DNA of 20,741 nt from a bacterium. GTDB taxonomy: Bacteria > DYJV01 > JALVYZ01. Where the stretch lies: the NCBI GenBank assembly GCA_027037705.1, contig JALVYZ010000394.1, positions 1-20,741 of the forward strand. Reading direction: 5' to 3'. Shown here in pieces: positions 5,960-12,619 of the stretch (position 1 is the stretch's first letter; every line of letters begins with the position of its first letter). The position numbers were made by a program, and so were the translations under genes. The notes below the pieces were generated by a model. That model did no database searches. It was given only the letters and a program-made list of their open reading frames with translations, and had not been told where the DNA came from.

Positions 5960-6674
5960 AGTTAAAAATCTTTCTGTTAAATATGGTGAAATTCAAGCAT
6001 TACACGATATAAATATTGAATTAAAAAAAAATGAAATTGTTGCAATTGTAGGAAATAATGGTGCTGGTAAAACTTCTTTAATTAATACAATTACAGGAAT
6101 TGTTCAATGTTATGATGGTGAAATAATTTTTAACAATGAAAACATTACAAACTTACCAACTGATAAAATTGTTAAATATGGAATAATTCAGGTACCTGAA
6201 GGAAGAGAAATATTTTCTGAATTAACTGTTGAAGAAAATCTTGAACTTGGCGCATATCAAAGATTTAAAAAGGAAGATAAAAATAAAATTTTTGAAACAT
6301 TAGATGAAATATATAGTCTATTCCCAATATTAAAAAATAGAAAAAATCAAATAGCAGGCACTTTATCAGGTGGAGAACAACAAATGCTTGCTATTGGTAG
6401 AGGTTTAATGGCAAAACCAAAAATTATGTTATTAGATGAACCCTCTCTCGGTTTGGCTCCATTAATAGTTGAAGAAGTTTTTAATGTTATAAAAAGATTA
6501 AGAGAACAGGAAGTCTCAATTTTAATTGTTGAACAAAATGCCTACGCAGCATTAAAAAATTCTGATAGAGCTTATATAATTGAAACAGGTAAAATTACAA
6601 TGCACGACAAATCTGAAAATTTGTTGAATAACGAAAAAATTCAAGAAGCATTTTTAGGTAAAAGGAGGAAATAA
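5952..6674 (+). CDS. livF: ABC transporter ATP-binding protein LivF
   Basis: A 240-residue ATPase. Walker A is GNNGAGKT (34-41), the Q-loop region is 'IIQVPEGREIFSELTVEENL', the ABC signature is LSGGEQQ (138-144), Walker B is IMLLDEP (158-164) and the H-loop region is 'ILIVEQNAY', the usual LivF form with Q instead of H. The start is TTG at 5952, inside the end of livG (8-nt overlap). It is supported by GGGAGG at 5938-5943, 8 nt upstream, and by alignment of 'LKVKNLSVKYGEIQAL' with the family. The stop overlaps the next ATG as TAATG. Confidence 0.95.
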   Translation: MLKVKNLSVKYGEIQALHDINIELKKNEIVAIVGNNGAGKTSLINTITGIVQCYDGEIIFNNENITNLPTDKIVKYGIIQVPEGREIFSELTVEENLELGAYQRFKKEDKNKIFETLDEIYSLFPILKNRKNQIAGTLSGGEQQMLAIGRGLMAKPKIMLLDEPSLGLAPLIVEEVFNVIKRLREQEVSILIVEQNAYAALKNSDRAYIIETGKITMHDKSENLLNNEKIQEAFLGKRRK

Positions 6675-7801
6675 TGAATAAAGATTATAATCTTTTTCGA
6701 GATACTGTTGCAAGATTTGTTGATAACGAAATAAAGCCTTTTGCTGAAGAATTTGAAAAAAAAGAGGAATTTCCAAAAGAATTATTTAATAAAGTAGCTA
6801 AAATGGGTTTTTTTGGGATAAGATATCCTGAAGAAATTGGTGGATCAAATGGTAATACAACAATGTTTTGTATAATGTGTGAAGAATTAGCAAGAGGTTA
6901 TTTATCATTAGCTGCAATTACAGCAATGCAGTGTCTAATGGGAACAGATTTTATTTTTAGATATGGTACTAAAGAACATTATGATAAATATTTAATTCCT
7001 GCAATTAAAGGTAAAAAAATTCCAGGTTTTGCTCTTACTGAGCCTGATGCTGGAAGTGATTTATCTAATATTAAAACTTTTGCAGAAAAAAAAGGTGATA
7101 GATACATAATAAATGGTAGCAAAACTTGGATAACTAATGCTCCAATTGCAGACTTTTTTACTGTTTTATGTCTTACAGATAGAGAAAAAAAGCTAAAATC
7201 TGCAAATTTCTTTTTAATTCCAAGAGATGCAAAAGGGATTTCTACATCAAAAAAATTTGACAAACTTGGAGTAAAATCTGATGAGATTGGAGAGGTTTTT
7301 TTTGATAATGTTGAAATACCTGCTGAAAATAGACTTGGTGAAGAAGGTGAGGGATTGAAGAATCTTTTAAAGATTCTTGCTGAAATAAGAGTAATGACAG
7401 CTGCTTTATCATTAGGTCTTGCAAGAGCAGCCCTTGAAGATAGCATAAAATATTCAAAAGAGAGAGTTCAATTTGGAAAACCAATTGGAAAATATCAGGC
7501 TATCAGGATGAAAATAGCCACTATGGCAACAGAAATAGAAGTTGGGAAAGAATTTTTATACAAAGTTACTGAAAAATTAGATAAAAAAGAAGAAGCAGAT
7601 AAAGAATCTATGATGGCAAAATACTTTTTATCAGAAGTTGCATGCCGTGCTACTGATGAAGCCACAAGAATTTATGGTGCATATGGATTTTCACATGAGT
7701 ATCCAGTAGCAAGATATTATGCTGATTCAAGATTTCTATTGTATGGAGGAGGAACTTCTGAAATATTGCAAATTAATATTGCAAGACAATTGGGACTTTA
7801 A
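6674..7801 (+). CDS. Acyl-CoA dehydrogenase family flavoprotein
   Basis: A 375-residue FAD enzyme that would form a double bond in an acyl-CoA thioester and pass electrons to an electron-transfer flavoprotein (none encoded here). The N-terminal helical domain ends near 118. 'FALTEPDAGSDLSNIKT' (119-135) and 'YIINGSKTWITNA' (144-156) are the flavin- and substrate-binding signatures, and the C-terminal domain has 'RVQFGKPIGKYQAI' and 'IYGAYGFSHEYPVAR'. The usual catalytic Glu of the Y-E-G-T motif is missing: the site reads YGGGTSEI (357-364) with G359 at the Glu position. The alternative Glu site of isovaleryl-CoA dehydrogenases holds I238, next to E237. Start ATG overlaps the livF stop and follows GGAGG. 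Placement suggests it oxidises the CoA ester made by the upstream transferase. Confidence 0.94.
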   Translation: MNKDYNLFRDTVARFVDNEIKPFAEEFEKKEEFPKELFNKVAKMGFFGIRYPEEIGGSNGNTTMFCIMCEELARGYLSLAAITAMQCLMGTDFIFRYGTKEHYDKYLIPAIKGKKIPGFALTEPDAGSDLSNIKTFAEKKGDRYIINGSKTWITNAPIADFFTVLCLTDREKKLKSANFFLIPRDAKGISTSKKFDKLGVKSDEIGEVFFDNVEIPAENRLGEEGEGLKNLLKILAEIRVMTAALSLGLARAALEDSIKYSKERVQFGKPIGKYQAIRMKIATMATEIEVGKEFLYKVTEKLDKKEEADKESMMAKYFLSEVACRATDEATRIYGAYGFSHEYPVARYYADSRFLLYGGGTSEILQINIARQLGL

Positions 7802-7803
7802 AA

Positions 7804-7911
7804 GTATATGCGTATATGAGAAGATGCGAAAATGCGATTTTTTAAAATAAGTTTTTCCCGCATATACACATTAACGCTTTCACGCATTTACGCATCCACG
7901 CATTTACGCAT
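7804..7911. repeat. Family A short-period repeat, copy 2: 8-bp ATGCGNNN units in two facing arms
   Basis: The left arm has four exact 8-bp units at 7808-7839 (ATGCGTAT, ATGAGAAG, ATGCGAAA, ATGCGATT). After a 16-bp AT-rich spacer, the right arm has seven exact 8-bp units at 7856-7911 (TCCCGCAT, ATACACAT, TAACGCTT, TCACGCAT, TTACGCAT, CCACGCAT, TTACGCAT). Positions 7804-7812 and 7859-7867 pair perfectly. The minus-strand word from 7904 to 7890 is identical over 15 bp to 81-95 of copy 1. The element fills almost the whole gap between the acyl-CoA dehydrogenase stop and the SD of the GntR gene. Confidence 0.86.
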
Positions 7912-7932
7912 TCAGGTAAAAAAGAGGTGATT

Positions 7933-8589
7933 ATGAAAAAAAAGGATGTAATTTATAAAGATTTAAAAAATAAACTTTTAAATGGTAAATTTAAAGCAAA
8001 TGAAGTATTAAAAGAGGAAGTTTTAGCTGAAAAATATAAAGTAAGTAGAACTCCTGTAAGAGAAGCTTTACAACTTCTTGTAAATGAAGGATTTTTAACT
8101 CATAGAAGGAAAGTTGGATACATTGTAAAACCATTAACTAAAAATGAATTAAGGGAAATTGTTGGAATTAGAAGTGTTCTTGAAAGTTACGCTGCAAGAA
8201 TTACCACTGAAAATTATGATGAAAAATTAATTAATAAATTAGAAAAACTTATTGAAAAAACAGAAAATGCTCTGAAAAGTAATAACCTTCAAAAATTTTA
8301 CAAATACAATTGTGAATTCCATTTAGAACTATACAAATCAAGTGGGAATAAAAAATTGATTGAAATTATTGAAAATTTAAGAGAAAATTTTCAAAGATAC
8401 ACGAGATTACTTTTAAATATTGAAAACATGCCTTATGAGTCATTAAAAGATCACAAATTAATGATTCAAGCAATGAAAGAAAGAGACCCTGAAAAAGTAG
8501 AAAAAATTGTGAAAAAGCATATTTTAAAAGGCGGAGAAAAATTGATTGAATATATAGCACAAGATGAATATCTTGCTTTTATGTTTTAA
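7933..8589 (+). CDS. GntR family transcriptional regulator, FadR/FCD subfamily
   Basis: A 218-residue DNA-binding regulator. The N-terminal winged helix (about 5-67) shows the GntR pattern 'LKEEVLAEKYKVSRTPVREALQLLVNEG' (in pieces) and 'VGYIVKP'. The C-terminal all-helical FCD effector domain begins near 'ELREIVGIRSVLES'. Its metal/ligand positions are N126 (usually Asp), H130 ('CEFHLELY'), H174 and H196. A GTG at 7927 lies in frame, but it is part of the SD AGAGGTGA, so the ATG at 7933 is preferred. It sits between the acyl-CoA dehydrogenase and amidohydrolase genes. FCD regulators usually sense carboxylic acids or acyl-CoAs and repress nearby catabolic operons, so the divergent region at 1792-2125 is the obvious target (inference). 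Confidence 0.93.
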   Translation: MKKKDVIYKDLKNKLLNGKFKANEVLKEEVLAEKYKVSRTPVREALQLLVNEGFLTHRRKVGYIVKPLTKNELREIVGIRSVLESYAARITTENYDEKLINKLEKLIEKTENALKSNNLQKFYKYNCEFHLELYKSSGNKKLIEIIENLRENFQRYTRLLLNIENMPYESLKDHKLMIQAMKERDPEKVEKIVKKHILKGGEKLIEYIAQDEYLAFMF

Positions 8590-8610
8590 TTTTAATGAGA
8601 GTATTGATAG

Positions 8611-9438
8611 ATGATGGTAATTGATATTCACTTACATATTGGACATGTTTTTCAATGGACAGAAAAAGCTGTCAAATTGTGGATGGATACTGGAGATTAT
8701 AGAAAAAGAATTTTTGATAAAAATGGATATTTAGTAATTGATGAATATGTAAAAACTCTTAATGAAGAAGGGGTATCAGCAGGTATAGTTTTACCTGAAT
8801 ACTCACCTTTAACAGCAGGAGTTTTACCTGTTGAAGAAGCTGTAAAATTTCAGGAAAAATTTCCCGAATTTGTAGCATTTGGTGCAGTTAATCCAAATGT
8901 TCATTTAGATCCTCTTAATGAATTTAAAAGACAGTTAGTTCTTGGAGTTAAAGGATTAAAAATTCATTCTGTGCATGGATTATTTTTTGTTAATGACAAA
9001 AAACTTTACCCTGTTTATGCATTTTGTGAAGAAAACAAAATTCCTGTTATGATGCATGCTGGGACTTCTATATTTCCAGGTACAAAATTAAAACATGCAG
9101 ACCCTTATACTTTTGATGAAATTGCAGCTGATTTTCCTGATTTAACATTAATTTTATGTCATGCTGGGAGAGGTTTCTGGTATCATATTGCTGAATTTTT
9201 AATAAGAAGGCATAAAAATGTTTATATTGATGTTTCTGGTTTACCTCCAAAAAATCTATTAAAATATTATCCAAATTTAGAAAAACTCTCTAATAAATTC
9301 CTTTTTGGGACTGATTTTCCTGGAGTGCCTGGAGTTAAAAAAAATATTGAAGCTATTAAATCTTTAAATATTTCTGAAGATGCCAAAGAGAATATTTTTT
9401 ATAAAAATGCCAAAAAAATTCTTAAATTCTGGGATTAA
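8611..9438 (+). CDS. Amidohydrolase family 2 (COG2159-type) metal-dependent hydrolase or decarboxylase
   Basis: A 275-residue TIM-barrel protein. Metal-site candidates are H7 and H9 (VIDIHLHIGH), H149 (MMHAGTS), H184 (LCHAGRGFW) and D235 (LFGTDFPG); 'GVKGLKIHS' (112-120) is the usual strand-4 region. Members include decarboxylases of aromatic acids and lactone or amide hydrolases, and sequence alone does not decide between these. The adjoining ATG at 8614 is equally possible because no clear SD precedes either codon; a 9-codon frame from 8595 overlaps the start and might couple translation. The gene is 21 bp after the GntR gene and probably cotranscribed with it. Its stop is only 3 bp from the stop of the convergent secreted-protein gene. 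Confidence 0.88.
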   Translation: MMVIDIHLHIGHVFQWTEKAVKLWMDTGDYRKRIFDKNGYLVIDEYVKTLNEEGVSAGIVLPEYSPLTAGVLPVEEAVKFQEKFPEFVAFGAVNPNVHLDPLNEFKRQLVLGVKGLKIHSVHGLFFVNDKKLYPVYAFCEENKIPVMMHAGTSIFPGTKLKHADPYTFDEIAADFPDLTLILCHAGRGFWYHIAEFLIRRHKNVYIDVSGLPPKNLLKYYPNLEKLSNKFLFGTDFPGVPGVKKNIEAIKSLNISEDAKENIFYKNAKKILKFWD

Positions 9439-9439
9439 T

Positions 9440-9457
9440 TTTTATTTATAAATAAAA
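9440..9457. terminator. Possible weak bidirectional terminator: 18-bp AT-only palindrome at convergent gene ends
   Basis: A perfect palindrome TTTTATTTATAAATAAAA lies between the amidohydrolase and the secreted-protein gene and covers the latter's stop codon. There is no G/C in the stem, so terminator strength would be low. It is the only symmetrical element available in the 3-bp convergent gap. Confidence 0.3.
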
Positions 9458-10056
9458 TTATCAAAATAAGTTTTACTATCTGCTTTTGTCCATACCCCAA
9501 CTTTTCCTGGATTTACAATATGGTTATCTTTTAAATCAATGTACTTTTTCCCATTTAAGAAAACTTTGATCCTTTCTCCAGTAAACTCAACCTTTAAAGT
9601 GCTCCATTTATTATGTGGGACTGGTGCATCTACATATTTTATTGTTCTTCGTATCCCCTTTTTAACATAATATAATGATACATTATTTTCTAAAGCATTT
9701 GCTCTTGCAACATAATAATTATCCTCATTTTTAAATCTCCAAACTAATCCTCCTGCCTGGTCAATTCTACCTGCAACAGGTTTAAATTTTACTTCAATAG
9801 TCCCATTTTTCAATGATATACCTTTAATTACACACCATGGGAATGTCCCCCAACCTACTTGAGCCAGAACATTTGGCTTGCTTGGAGCAGTCTTATCTTT
9901 TAAAATCTTCCATATAGGATGTCCTCTACCTGTAACTCCACAGATCCAACCATTTGGTAAAGTATTCAACTTAACATTGTCAAAATAAACTTCTGCTGTA
10001 TAAGCCTGGGAAATAAAAAGAAAAATTAAAATTATTACAAAAATTATTTTCTTCAT
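9442..10056 (-). CDS. Secreted DUF1080-type (LamG/concanavalin-like fold) protein
   Basis: A 204-residue protein with a clear signal peptide: MKK, a hydrophobic core, then 'QAYTA' with probable cleavage before EVYF. The mature part is a single beta-sandwich domain related to DUF1080/3-keto-disaccharide hydrolase and LamG-like proteins. Recognisable conserved pieces are 'LPNGWICGVTGRGHPIWKI', 'TFPWC', 'DQAGGLVWRFKNEDNYYVAR', 'ANALENNVSLYY' and 'GKVGVWTKADSKTYFDNF'. Function is unknown; carbohydrate binding or hydrolysis is a family-level guess. The ATG follows a good SD (AAAGGAG, complement of 10062-10068). It is a single gene, separated from ftsZ by a terminator and convergent with the amidohydrolase, so it probably has its own promoter within 10070-10200, where I see no convincing -35/-10 pair. 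Confidence 0.85.
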   Translation of the reverse strand: MKKIIFVIILIFLFISQAYTAEVYFDNVKLNTLPNGWICGVTGRGHPIWKILKDKTAPSKPNVLAQVGWGTFPWCVIKGISLKNGTIEVKFKPVAGRIDQAGGLVWRFKNEDNYYVARANALENNVSLYYVKKGIRRTIKYVDAPVPHNKWSTLKVEFTGERIKVFLNGKKYIDLKDNHIVNPGKVGVWTKADSKTYFDNFIYK

Positions 10057-10087
10057 TTTTACTCCTTTGATTTTTTTTAGTCTTTTA

Positions 10088-10107
10088 ACAAAAAATTTGT
10101 TTTTTGT
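10088..10107 (-). other. Small inverted repeat upstream of the secreted-protein gene
   Basis: ACAAAAAA and TTTTTTGT (8 bp each, 4-nt loop) form a perfect stem about 30 nt before the start codon. It could be an operator or a leader hairpin. A chance AT-rich palindrome is equally possible. Confidence 0.3.
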
Positions 10108-10210
10108 ATATAGAATTTTTACAGAAAATGGGAAAAATATTTAAAAATTAATCTAATTTTAAGTTGTTTTTAGACATTATGTTGGTATGGTTTTAATTTA
10201 ATTCTACAAA

Positions 10211-10238
10211 AATAAAAAGGGCGGGAGGGAGACCGCCC
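10211..10238 (-). terminator. Intrinsic terminator of the dcw operon, after ftsZ
   Basis: On the minus strand GGGCGG, an 8-nt loop UCUCCCUC and CCGCCC (complement of 10219-10238) form a perfect 6-bp all-G/C stem, followed by a U-rich tract (complement of 10211-10218). It begins 6 nt after the ftsZ stop codon. A G/C-only stem in such AT-rich DNA makes this a confident call. The loop plus adjoining bases is complementary to the ftsZ SD (see findings). Confidence 0.93.
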
Positions 10239-10243
10239 AAATT

Positions 10244-11368
10244 TTAGTCTGGTTTCCTCCTTAAAAAAGTTGGAATATCGTAGATATCATGATCTAAATC
10301 ATCTCCTAAATCGTAATTAATACCAGAATTTGCAACTTTCTTTGTATTACTCTTTTGAGTATCAATAATATTAATTCTATTTGGTGAATTTAAATTATAT
10401 CCTTCTTCGTTTTCAAAACCTGTAGCAATTATAGTTACCCGTAGTTCATCCTGTAAATTATCATTAAATTTTACACCAAATATAATATTAGCATCTTCAT
10501 GAGCTGCTTCTTGAATCATTGAGCATGCTTCCTGAATTTCCATCATAGTCATATCAGATGAACCAGTGATATTAATTAGAATACCTCTGGCACCATGAAT
10601 TGAAATATCTTCTAATAATGGGCTTGAGATTGCCATTTGAGCTGCTTCAATAGCTCTATTTTCACCTTGTGCTCCACCAATTCCCATTAAAGCCATTCCT
10701 CTTTCACTCATCACAGCTTTTACATCAGCAAAATCAAGCTGAATATAAGCATCAGTGGTAATTAGTTCAGAAATTCCTCTAACTGCATTTACTAAAACTA
10801 AATCAACCATTTTAAAAGAATCTTTTAATGTTAGATTTTTTCCGCATATTGATAAAATTCTCTGGTTAGGAATAATAATGAGTGCATCAACATATTTTTT
10901 TAATTCATTAATACCCATATCAGCATGTTTCATCCTTCTTTTACCTTCAAAAAGGAAAGGTTTAGTAACTACTGCTACTGTTAAAATATCAAGTTCTTTT
11001 GCAATACTTGCAATAACTGGAGCAGCTCCTGTCCCTGTGCCTCCACCCATTCCAGCAGTTACAAAAAGCATATCAGTATCTTCTAAAATTTCTTTTATTC
11101 TTTCAGCATCTTCTAAAGCAGCGCTTCTGCCTATTTCTGGATTTGCTCCTGCACCAAGACCTTTTGTTAGTTTTGCACCTATTTGTAACTTTATAGGAGC
11201 TTTGTTATTTTTCAAATCTTTAGCATCAGTATTAGCAGCTATAAATTCAACTCCTTCTACATTTTCTTCAATCATAGTATTAATAGTGTTTCCTCCACCA
11301 CCACCTACACCTATTACTTTAATTTTTGCCTCTAATTTTTCTAAATCTTCAAAAATATAATTTCCCAT
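10244..11368 (-). CDS. ftsZ: Cell division GTPase FtsZ
   Basis: A 374-residue tubulin homologue that assembles the cytoplasmic Z-ring. The N-terminal GTPase domain has 'VIGVGGGGGNTINTM' (18-32) and the signature GGGTGTG (108-114) in 'MGGGTGTGAAPV'. The T7 loop reads DAYIQLDFADV: catalytic D212 and D215 are kept, but the Asn normally two residues before the first Asp is Q210. The C-terminal domain ends in a short linker and 'DIPTFLRRKPD', the conserved peptide that binds FtsA. Last gene of the dcw operon, 21 bp after ftsA, with a strong SD GGGAGGGAG and followed at once by a strong terminator. The SD is 11-nt complementary to that terminator's loop, which suggests self-control. Confidence 0.99.
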   Translation of the reverse strand: MGNYIFEDLEKLEAKIKVIGVGGGGGNTINTMIEENVEGVEFIAANTDAKDLKNNKAPIKLQIGAKLTKGLGAGANPEIGRSAALEDAERIKEILEDTDMLFVTAGMGGGTGTGAAPVIASIAKELDILTVAVVTKPFLFEGKRRMKHADMGINELKKYVDALIIIPNQRILSICGKNLTLKDSFKMVDLVLVNAVRGISELITTDAYIQLDFADVKAVMSERGMALMGIGGAQGENRAIEAAQMAISSPLLEDISIHGARGILINITGSSDMTMMEIQEACSMIQEAAHEDANIIFGVKFNDNLQDELRVTIIATGFENEEGYNLNSPNRINIIDTQKSNTKKVANSGINYDLGDDLDHDIYDIPTFLRRKPD

Positions 11369-11369
11369 T

Positions 11370-11380
11370 GTCTCCCTCCC
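11370..11380 (-). promoter_or_regulatory. ftsZ ribosome-binding site, complementary to the ftsZ terminator loop
   Basis: On the minus strand the ftsA-ftsZ gap holds GGGAGGGAGAC directly before AAUG. This is an unusually long and G-rich SD for this genome. It pairs without mismatch with GUCUCCCUCCC in the terminator 1.1 kb downstream (complement of 10223-10233). As an SD it needs no further support; the regulatory reading is inference. Confidence 0.75.
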
Positions 11381-11389
11381 TAAAATTTA

Positions 11390-12619
11390 TTAAAAAAATT
11401 CTTTGAACCATTTTTTCATCCTGTTTAAAACATTATCAAAAGTATCTTTTTCCTTCTTTGGAAAAATATTCTTTTTAATATTTTTAGCTCCAAATAATAG
11501 TAGTCCAACAGAAGTTGCATACATTGGTGAATTAACTAAATCTGCGAGACCATGTCTAATTTTTGGAAATCCTCTCCTTACTGGCATTTCAAAAATGCTT
11601 TCTCCAAGCTCAACCATTCCTTCCATAATTGCAGTCCCACCTGTAAGAACGATTCCAGATGCAAGAGAATCATAAATTCCACTTTTCATTATTTCCCTCT
11701 TCACAAGCATAAATAGCTCTTCAACTCTCGGCTCTATAATATCTGTAAGTAATGTTTTTGGTATTTCTTGTGGAGTTCTTCCACCAATTCCAGGAACTTT
11801 AATAATCTCCTCTTCTTCAATTAACGATTTTAAAGCACAACCATGCTCAATTTTAATCTTTTCAGCACTTTCAATTGGTGTTCTTAAACCAACTGCAATA
11901 TCATTTGTAATATGATCTCCCGCTATAGTTATAACTCCAGTATGAATAATTGTGTCATTTTGAAAAACAGCAATATCAGTTGTTCCAGCGCCAACATCTA
12001 CAATTGCAACACCTAATTCCTTTTCATCATCATTTAAAACAGCTTCTGCAGAGGCTAATTGTTCAATGATTATATCCCTAACATCAAGACCAGCTCTATT
12101 ACATGCTTTTACTATATTTTGTGCTGATGCTACTGCTCCAGTAATAATATGAACTTTAGCTTCAAGTCTTACAGCACTCATACCAACTGGATCTTTAATT
12201 CCATCTTGCCCATCAACAATAAAGTCTTGAGGAATTATATGCAAAACTTCTCTATCAGCTGGAATAGCAACTGCTCTCGCAGCATCTATTACTCTTTCTA
12301 TATCAGATTGTGTAATTTCATCACCTTTAACAGCAATAACACCTTCACTATTAAAACCTTTAATATGAGAACCAGCAATGCCAGTAAAAACAGAATTTAT
12401 CTTAATTCCACTCATTGATTCAGCTTCTTTAATAGCTTCTTGGATTGACTTTACTGTCCCTTCAATATTAACGATTACCCCTCTTCTCAAACCGTAAGAC
12501 TTCGCCTGTCCAAGGCCAATAATTTCTATACTATCATCTTTAATTACACCAACAACAGCACAAACTTTTGAAGTTCCTATATCAAGTCCTGTTATAAAAT
12601 TTTCATTTTCTGCTGCCAT
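11390..12619 (-). CDS. ftsA: Cell division protein FtsA
   Basis: A 409-residue actin-like ATPase that anchors FtsZ filaments to the inner face of the membrane. The phosphate-1 motif is 'ITGLDIGTSKVCAVVG' (9-24), phosphate-2 is 'AIVDVGAGTTDIAVF', and the adenosine motif is 'GIVLTGGTAIMEGM'. FtsA's 1C domain follows the first motif ('SIEIIGLGQAKSYGLRRG'). The C-terminus 'NVLNRMKKWFKEFF' is an amphipathic membrane-targeting helix. Its ATG overlaps the ftsQ stop as TAATG, with AGGAG (within 12625-12630) in the end of ftsQ. Length and order are normal for a dcw operon. Confidence 0.98.
   Translation of the reverse strand: MAAENENFITGLDIGTSKVCAVVGVIKDDSIEIIGLGQAKSYGLRRGVIVNIEGTVKSIQEAIKEAESMSGIKINSVFTGIAGSHIKGFNSEGVIAVKGDEITQSDIERVIDAARAVAIPADREVLHIIPQDFIVDGQDGIKDPVGMSAVRLEAKVHIITGAVASAQNIVKACNRAGLDVRDIIIEQLASAEAVLNDDEKELGVAIVDVGAGTTDIAVFQNDTIIHTGVITIAGDHITNDIAVGLRTPIESAEKIKIEHGCALKSLIEEEEIIKVPGIGGRTPQEIPKTLLTDIIEPRVEELFMLVKREIMKSGIYDSLASGIVLTGGTAIMEGMVELGESIFEMPVRRGFPKIRHGLADLVNSPMYATSVGLLLFGAKNIKKNIFPKKEKDTFDNVLNRMKKWFKEFF

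Noticed and set aside
7801-7860. Intrinsic terminator after the acyl-CoA dehydrogenase
   Set aside because: The T-run at about 7838-7843 is not preceded by a hairpin; the arms that could pair lie on both sides of it.
8595-8624. Nine-codon frame (MRVLIDDGN) before the amidohydrolase
   Set aside because: It has no SD and is too short to support as a gene. At most it couples translation.
10755-11360. Open frame of 201 codons on the plus strand opposite ftsZ
   Set aside because: It mirrors the codon pattern of ftsZ, has no SD, and its Ser/Pro/Val-rich product resembles no protein. Similar antisense frames in livG, the acyl-CoA dehydrogenase and ftsA were dropped for the same reason.
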